Assembly: GCF_021917145.1 (NCBI RefSeq)
Contig: NC_061071.1
Location: 8,282,072-8,346,071 of the forward strand
Length of the DNA stretch: 64,000 bases
Source of the DNA: Hypomesus transpacificus
Taxonomy: Eukaryota; Chordata; Actinopteri; Osmeriformes; Osmeridae
Direction: 5' to 3'
In this document: positions 58,692-64,000 of the stretch, piece by piece
Numbering within the stretch: the stretch's first letter is position 1
Layout: every line of letters begins with the position of its first letter
Position numbers and translations under genes: made by a program
Notes under the pieces: model-generated
Database searches by the model: none
What the model saw: the letters and a program-made list of their open reading frames with translations, nothing else
What the model was told of the DNA's origin: nothing

Positions 58692-58810
58692 GCTGTGGCG
58701 TTGCTCCGTGGGAGAGCGAGCGACTGCAAACCATAAGGTGTCAGGTTCAAATCCCACCCCTTCCACGTGGCTTTGGATAGCAGTGTCTGCCACGTGAACG
58801 CATTATTTCT
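58692..58810 (+). mobile_element. Short degenerate tRNA-derived SINE
   Basis: A tRNA-like head is visible (GTGGGAGAGCGAGCGACTGC, then B-box GGTTCAAATCC at 58744-58754). It is followed directly by CTTTGGATAGCAGTGTCTGC, a diverged form of the tail in the other two SINEs. The central part is missing, so this is a different or older subfamily. Confidence 0.55.
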
Positions 58811-59317
58811 GTCCGACGTGCTCCGTTGTGTCACCTCCCTTCATATTCAGGTGCAGTAGTTCACAGACACATGGCACCGTTCAGACCCGCCGTGCTCAAT
58901 TCAAACCCGATATTTGAAACCGTCAACACTTGAATGATATTAAACTATTAAATGCGCTGCGTTCAGATACCTAAGCGCGTGTGTGCAACCCCACAGTTCA
59001 TCAGACTCGCCTGCGGATGGAGAGAGGGAAAACAAGAAGCTGGGGGGGGGTGTTGTTCAGGTGAGGGAATGAGGGAAGGTGTGGTGGGAGTCAGTGGAGT
59101 TCATGAATATCTCACCAGCAGCTCCAGTCAGACAGGCACGCCTGCTCCTCCACCCCTCCCCCCCCCTCCCTCCAGACTTGCATAACCCAGCGCCTGACCC
59201 AGAAACCTGGCCTGGCCACACACGGAACGCCCGGGTTCACACAACACACAAAGAGAAAAGGAGAGATAAAGACACACAGCGTGAGAGAACGTGGTTGGAA
59301 GGCGCTGAGCTCCAGAA

Positions 59318-59480
59318 GGATCCCTCTCTCTCTTTCCCCCTCTCTCTCCCCCTATCTCCTCTTTATCTCTTTCCCGCTCTCTCTCCCCCTCTCTCCCCTC
59401 TATCTCTCTACCCCTCTCTCTCCAACTTTCTCCCCTCTCTATCTCTCCCCCCTTTCTCTCTCTCTCCCCCCCCCCTCTCT
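59318..59480. repeat. CT-rich polypyrimidine tract
   Basis: About 160 bp of CTCTCTC and CCCC with rare interruptions. It produces long Ser/Leu/Pro frames that are not genes. Confidence 0.9.
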
Positions 59481-59800
59481 CTGTGTGCTTTCACTGTTGC
59501 CTGTTCTAAAAGAGGTTCCCTACTTCGTCAGAACAGAGCGCTCTCACGGATGGTTTCCTGTTCCCGGGCCCCTGTGGAGAGGATTTGCATCTCTGAAGGC
59601 TCAATCTGAAAGGGAGAGAGAGTCAGTTGTAGGCCTTTTGATGACTGCCGTGTCTGTTTAGATGGGTGTAGAGTGCAAACCAGTTACAGCTTTGATGACT
59701 GCCGTGGCTCCCGGTTGCAATAGCGCAGTGCAAACCCGTTTCTACCCTTAAAACGCTTTTGAACGATTTTTCCATTATTGATGAATTTTAATGACTTTCT

Positions 59801-60060
59801 CTCTTTCCCTTCATCTATCTCTCTCTATCTCTATCTCTCTATCTCTCTCCCCCTCCCTCCATGTTTCCCTCCTTGTCTCCCTCCCTCCCTGTCTCCCTCC
59901 CTCCCTGTCTCCCTCCCTCCCTGTCTCCCTCCCTGTCTCCCTGTCTCCCTGTTTTCCTCCCTGTGTCCCTCCCTCCCTGTCTCCCTCCTTGTCTCCTTGT
60001 CTTCCTCCCTGTCTCCCTCTCTCACTGTCACCCTCCCTCTTCCTCTCTCTCCCTCCCTGG
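59801..60060. repeat. Polypyrimidine minisatellite (CCCTCCCTGTCT type)
   Basis: Roughly 260 bp built from CTCTATCT and then CCCTCCCTGTCTCC repeats, almost pure pyrimidine on the plus strand. It ends in TCCCTGGATAG, which may serve as the acceptor of the tmem198 start-codon exon. Confidence 0.9.
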
Positions 60061-60177
60061 ATAGGTGGATCCTTGTGGATGGGATCTTAGCCTTCCCTGC
60101 CCCTTTCCTCCCTGGCCCCTCTCTTGAGAGAGAGCCATCTACCCTCTCTCTGCCCCCTCGCCCCCCGCCCCGTCGCC

Positions 60178-62465
60178 ATGACGTCCACGTTGCAGACGCT
60201 GGCCTTGAAACTGGCCCCGCCCCCTCAGGACCTGAGCCCCGAGCGATTGGACGGGTGCGAGGACACGGGCCGGCGCTACAAGGTGGTCCCCTCCGTGGTC
60301 TGCTCCATGTGTTGTCTCTTCGGCATCATCTACTGTTTCTTCGGTGAGTCTCCGGCGATACCTCTGACTGCCTCTCTCTCTCTCTGTTCGTCTAGTCTTT
60401 TTCTCTATCCCTCCGTCTCTGTCCATCTGTCTCTGTCCATCGGGCTATTAATCAGAAGGTTGCCGGTTCGATTCCCTGGCGATAGGAAATTATGTTTTGT
60501 CCTTGGGCAAGGCACTTCACCCTACTTGCCTCGGGGGGGAATGTCCCTGTACTTACTGTAAGTCGCTCTGGATAAGAGCGTCCGCTAAATGACTAAATAT
60601 TAATCTGACCATCCTTCTCTCCCCCCCCCCCGTCCATCCCAGGCTACCGCTGCTTCAAGGCGGTGATGTTCCTGACGGGCCTGATGTTTGGCTCCGTGGT
60701 CATCTTCATGCTGTGCTACAAGGAGCGCGTGCTGGACACGCAGCTGAGCGCCGAGGCCAGCGTGGGCATCGGCCTGGGCATCGGCACGCTGTGCGGCCTG
60801 GTCACCATGCTGGTGCGCAGTGTGGGCCTCTTCATGGTGGGCCTGCTGCTGGGCCTGCTGGTGGCCCTGGCCACCCTGGTGGGCATGGAGGAGCTGTCCG
60901 ACAGCCCGCCGCGCTCCGTCTGGGTGCCCCTGGGCGTGCTGCTGGGCCTGGGCATGCTGTTCGCCGTGCTCACCCTGCAGTGGCAGCGCCTGTTCACCAC
61001 GCTGTCCACGGCCGTGTTCGGCGCCGCCGTCATCACCGTGGCGCTGGACTACTTTGTGGAGCTGTTCGCCCTGGTGCTGTACGTGTACGAGCGGGTCAAG
61101 GCGGCGCCGCCGCGGCCCGTGTGCTGGGTCACCTGGGTGGTCCTGGGGGTGTGGCCCGCACTCGCCCTGCTGGGGGTGCTCATCCAGTGGAAGGTGACGG
61201 CCGAGGGGTACTCCCACACGAAGGGTGAGGCTGGGCTGGGACTCAGGGCTGGGCTGGGGCTCAGGACTGGGCTGGGACTCAGGACTGAGCTGGGACTCAG
61301 GGCTGGGACTCAGGGCTGGGCTGGGACTCAGGGCTGAGCTGGGACTCAGGGCTGGGACTCAGGGCTGGGCTGGGACTGGGCTGGGACTCAGGGCTGGGCT
61401 GGGACTCAGGGCTGGGACTCAGGGCTGCATTGAGGGGATTTAGCATGCGAGCAACTGAGCTTTTACTCGATGGGGAGATATGGAGTGTGTGTGTGTGTGA
61501 GGGCAGGAGAGAGAGACAGCATGTTGTTTAAGGGAAAAGAGAGAGATGGGTAGGTAGCGTAAAGACAGAGAGAGAGAGAGAAACAGGGAAAGACAGGGAG
61601 ACAGAGGGAGAGATGCCGAGCAGAGGAGCAGGGGTGAGCTGCCTGACAGATGGAGCCTGGCGCTCCCTGTCTGCCCTAATAAAGAGATGATTACAATGAT
61701 AGTAGTAATAAAACAAAGCCACAGGGCAGTGAAAGGGCGCGCCTGCCCGCAGACTCACAGCTGTGTGCGTCCGGCCAACACAAGAGACACGGGATCAATA
61801 AATGTTAGTGCTCTGTCATCAGTAGTGGATCATGTGGGTACACTGTGTGTGTTGACCCCCTCTCTCTCTCTCTCTCCGTCCGCCCCTCCGCCAGTGATCA
61901 TCAGCCGGCAGCAGAGGCGGGTGCAGCTGATGCGCATCCGTCAGAAGGAGGAGCGGAGGGACTACAGCCGCAAGAAGAAGAAGAAGCAGCCCAACGCGCA
62001 CCACGCCAGCCAGGCCAAGCCGCTCCACCCCGAGCCCGCCTACCGCCGCAAGCCCAACCCCATACGCCGCTTCGACGGGGACGTCCTCTCTCCCGTGAGT
62101 GGCCCCTCCGCCTCGCCGTTTTTCCGTCCCCCAGCCCCGCCCGTCGCGTGTCCTGTGTTGCCCCCTGCTGCGGTATCTTAGCCTCCAAGGCCATAGCATT
62201 GAACAGACTTGTACTTACATGGACGAAATGGTCTGTTTTCTCTCTCTCTTTCAGTCCTGTGTTTTAACTTTTCGTCGTTCTCTCTCTCTCTCTCTGTCCC
62301 TCTCAGAGCTACATCCAGAGTTTCCGGGAGAGGCAGGTTGAGGCCCGGCCGTACCCCCCCCAGGGCAGGCTGGGTGGCGGGCCTCACACCATGGTAGACG
62401 TGGACTATGACTGCGGTTCCACAACACCCCTTACTGCAGCGGCAGGGCCCTCACTAAGGCTGTAA
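60178..62465 (+). CDS. tmem198: Transmembrane protein 198
   Basis: Four in-frame coding exons: 60178-60343, 60643-61224, 61895-62094 and 62307-62465, giving 368 aa, close to the mammalian length of about 360. TMEM198 is a multipass membrane protein reported to promote LRP6 phosphorylation by casein kinase 1 and so Wnt signalling. Seven hydrophobic segments lie at about 36-56, 60-80, 92-112, 115-136, 147-167, 173-200 and 217-238. They are followed by a very basic cytosolic tail with RKKKKK (275-280) and [20 protein letters not shown]. The last segments are Gly/Leu/Val-rich, and exon 2 is strikingly GC-rich. The ATG at 60178 has a GCC context. The exon probably begins at 60065, after an acceptor fed by the long pyrimidine tract. 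Neighbouring cyp27a matches human 2q35, where TMEM198 also lies. A teleost duplicate (a or b copy) cannot be distinguished. Confidence 0.92.
60441..60604 (+). mobile_element. 5'-truncated tRNA-derived SINE in tmem198 intron 1
   Basis: Aligns with the reverse complement of 31070-31266 from CGGGCTA-TAATCAGAAGG through the B-box GGTTCGATTCC and the AAGTCGCTCTGGATAAGAGC tail, with a deletion after the B-box. The A-box half is missing. It fills over half of a 299-bp intron and ends 38 nt before the acceptor. Confidence 0.85.
61225..61432. repeat. G-rich minisatellite in tmem198 intron 2
   Basis: About 200 bp of GGGCTGGGACTCA and close variants, starting at the splice donor. It keeps the exon 2 frame open for about 70 further codons, encoding a Gly/Leu repeat that is not expected in the protein. 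The next real exon (61895) joins exon 2 in frame without it. Confidence 0.9.
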
Positions 62466-64000
62466 CCACGACCCCCAGACTCGATCGAACCTCTCTCCCC
62501 CTCGCGGGCTCGAACCACACGCCCAGTTGCCTCGAGAAGGGGGCCACTCCGAGACCACTCCCGCCCCCCCATCCCCATGCTACAAATGCTAGAGCAATCA
62601 GTGTGATGCAAGAACGGCAAGACGAACACACCCCTGTTTTCTGCCTTGTCGCCCGCACGGAAACACACTCGCAGACACGCACGCACTCGCAACACTTTCA
62701 CAAGCACCGCGGCCGCACTTTCACTTTCCTGAGCTATCCCCCTTTCCCCCACCCCCTCCCCCCTTCAGGAACTGCCGTCCCCGGCGTTCAGGGGACACGG
62801 CTGGCACCGTGACAGGGACGATCAGGGACCCCGGAGAGGTTCAGCTCGGCTCAGGTTTCAACAGAGTCTTTGTGTCACCACAGCGGGACAAGGAAATCGC
62901 ATCTCCTCGTCGTTTGAACTCACCGCGTGTCTCTCGTCTCTGCTGCAGTCGCTCTTTGCTCGCGGACTGTACACGGACGTTTCCGACCCACCTTCACATG
63001 TTGACAGGGGAACCGACGGACTCTTTTGCTGTGTGTGCCATCCTGACCACTTTTCACTTTGAAGACCATGTCATGTCTTTTTCAGGGGGGGGAAGTTCTC
63101 CGCGCCCTTGGTGCTGGACAGTACACTTCTTACTAAAGAACATTCAACTCACCTGTCCTTCTTAAGAGGTGGATCATTCCCGTCTGTGAGGGAGGAAGAT
63201 CCATTTTGATGGGTGCCTTGCTCCTCCTTAGACTCTACCATTCAGCAATAGCCAGGAGGGGTGCTACTGGGGGTGCTCTTCAATCTCAAACTGAAAGACG
63301 AGTGATAAGTTATTGCTGTAGCAATTGGGTTACTACCAGCATGTTGAGTCTGGACGCAGGGTCAAAGGTTACGGCGGAACATGCCCTTGGATTTACGATC
63401 GCCTCAGGAAGTCAGCTAGGGCTCAGCGATAGGTCAAAGACGGAACAGGTCAGTGTAGGGTTTGACCGAGGGGACCACTGACCACACCAACATGTAGTTA
63501 GACAAGGTCAACATTTCCCTACGAAATCATGTGCATTGATTTTTTGGTATGGCTCATAACATTGTGTCTGTAGTGTATCATAGTGCAACCTGGTGTGGTT
63601 TGTTATTGTCTTAAGAGTCTGATTGTGGAAGAGCATCTGGCTGTGATGTATAGGTGGCCGTTTCGTGCTCCAGTTGATCTATAAGGCAGCCTCGAAGAGT
63701 GTCTTTCTAGAATCCTCCAGACCAGGCCATAGCTCCCGCATGACTCTGTGGTTCTCTCTCTCTCTTGTGTGGTTTGGTCGAGTACACCCCCAGAGAAGGA
63801 CTTCCCAGTGTGCCCCTTGTACATTCTTGTGACCCGCGATCTGTACATAAACACTCGCACAGTGACTGTACTGCTACTTCTGCCATTTTAAATGTTGTTT
63901 CCTGATTTGCTACATTTCGAATGTTTTGTTTTTCATACACAATTGTTAAGGAACTTTATAATTTCAATTGAGATGTGTCCTTGCAGTGGGATGTATTTAT
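62466..64000 (+). other. tmem198: Probable 3' UTR of tmem198, continuing to the window end
   Basis: No coding exon was found after the stop. The sequence shifts from C-rich to AT-rich by about 63500. No canonical AATAAA was noted, so the transcript end may lie beyond the window. Antisense or separate short genes cannot be excluded. Confidence 0.45.

Larger units (their letters stand above)
50200..60064. other. Gene-free interval between cyp27a and tmem198
   Basis: About 10 kb with no exon chain that I can support on either strand. It includes C-rich and CCT-rich tracts (around 52114 and 54000-54040), G/C homopolymers, a GGGGT-rich stretch near 55408-55438, CA and GT repeats, a dispersed repeat fragment at 54265, a short SINE at 58692, and long polypyrimidine tracts from 59318 onward. 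One or more 5' UTR exons or promoters of tmem198 may be hidden here. Confidence 0.6.

Noticed and set aside
59778..60347. 189-codon Ser/Leu/Pro frame before tmem198
   Set aside because: It is produced by the polypyrimidine minisatellite and then reads tmem198 exon 1 out of frame. Not a gene.
60600..61217. 205-codon minus-strand frame opposite tmem198 exon 2
   Set aside because: It is antisense to the seven-helix coding exon and made of His/Gln/Ala/Gly from GC-rich codons, with no domain. A shadow frame.

Overview
The window looks like teleost fish genomic DNA. It holds intron-split protein genes with GT-AG junctions, vertebrate-specific families, fish-type tRNA-derived SINEs, a piggyBac-like MITE and dense microsatellites. 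I could not settle the species. The annotation comes from reading translated exons and joining them at splice sites so that every junction keeps frame. Family assignments rest on remembered human sequences, not on a search.

Layout: (1) 1-6,550 is non-coding upstream DNA with one orphan membrane-segment ORF at 2,690-2,944. (2) 6,560-10,480 is spry2 on the plus strand: a probable non-coding first exon, an intron, and a single coding exon (8,712-9,701). (3) 10,490-27,590 is a gene-free interval with microsatellites, poly-G runs and a repeated ETS-motif-bearing element. (4) 27,600-34,480 is ndfip2 on the minus strand: seven coding exons, 232 aa, convergent with spry2. (5) 34,500-35,930 is a short divergent intergenic stretch containing a tandem array of hairpin-forming units of about 162 bp. 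(6) 35,930-44,850 is map3k2 on the plus strand: 16 coding exons, PB1 plus kinase domains, and a long 3' UTR carrying a MITE. (7) 45,420-50,190 is a mitochondrial cytochrome P450 of the CYP27A type on the plus strand: nine exons, 512 aa, with a 63-nt G homopolymer just inside one intron. (8) 50,200-60,064 is gene-free, repeat-rich DNA. (9) 60,065-64,000 is tmem198 on the plus strand: four coding exons, 368 aa, with a 3' UTR that probably runs to or past the window end.

The neighbours do not form one pathway, but two themes recur. spry2 (ERK feedback inhibitor) and map3k2 (MAP3K feeding JNK/ERK5/NF-kB) both act in MAPK signalling. ndfip2 (adaptor of NEDD4-type ligases) and tmem198 (LRP6/Wnt cofactor) act at membranes. 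Linkage mirrors human blocks: SPRY2 and NDFIP2 are convergent on 13q31, MAP3K2 lies on 2q14, and CYP27A1 and TMEM198 lie on 2q35. The window therefore appears to retain, or to join, pieces of an ancestral vertebrate chromosome.

I found no clear new system. The items most worth a second look are the hairpin tandem array, the repeated ETS-like element downstream of spry2, the missing C-terminal tail of Spry2, the 63-G run beside a splice donor, and the orphan transmembrane ORF.
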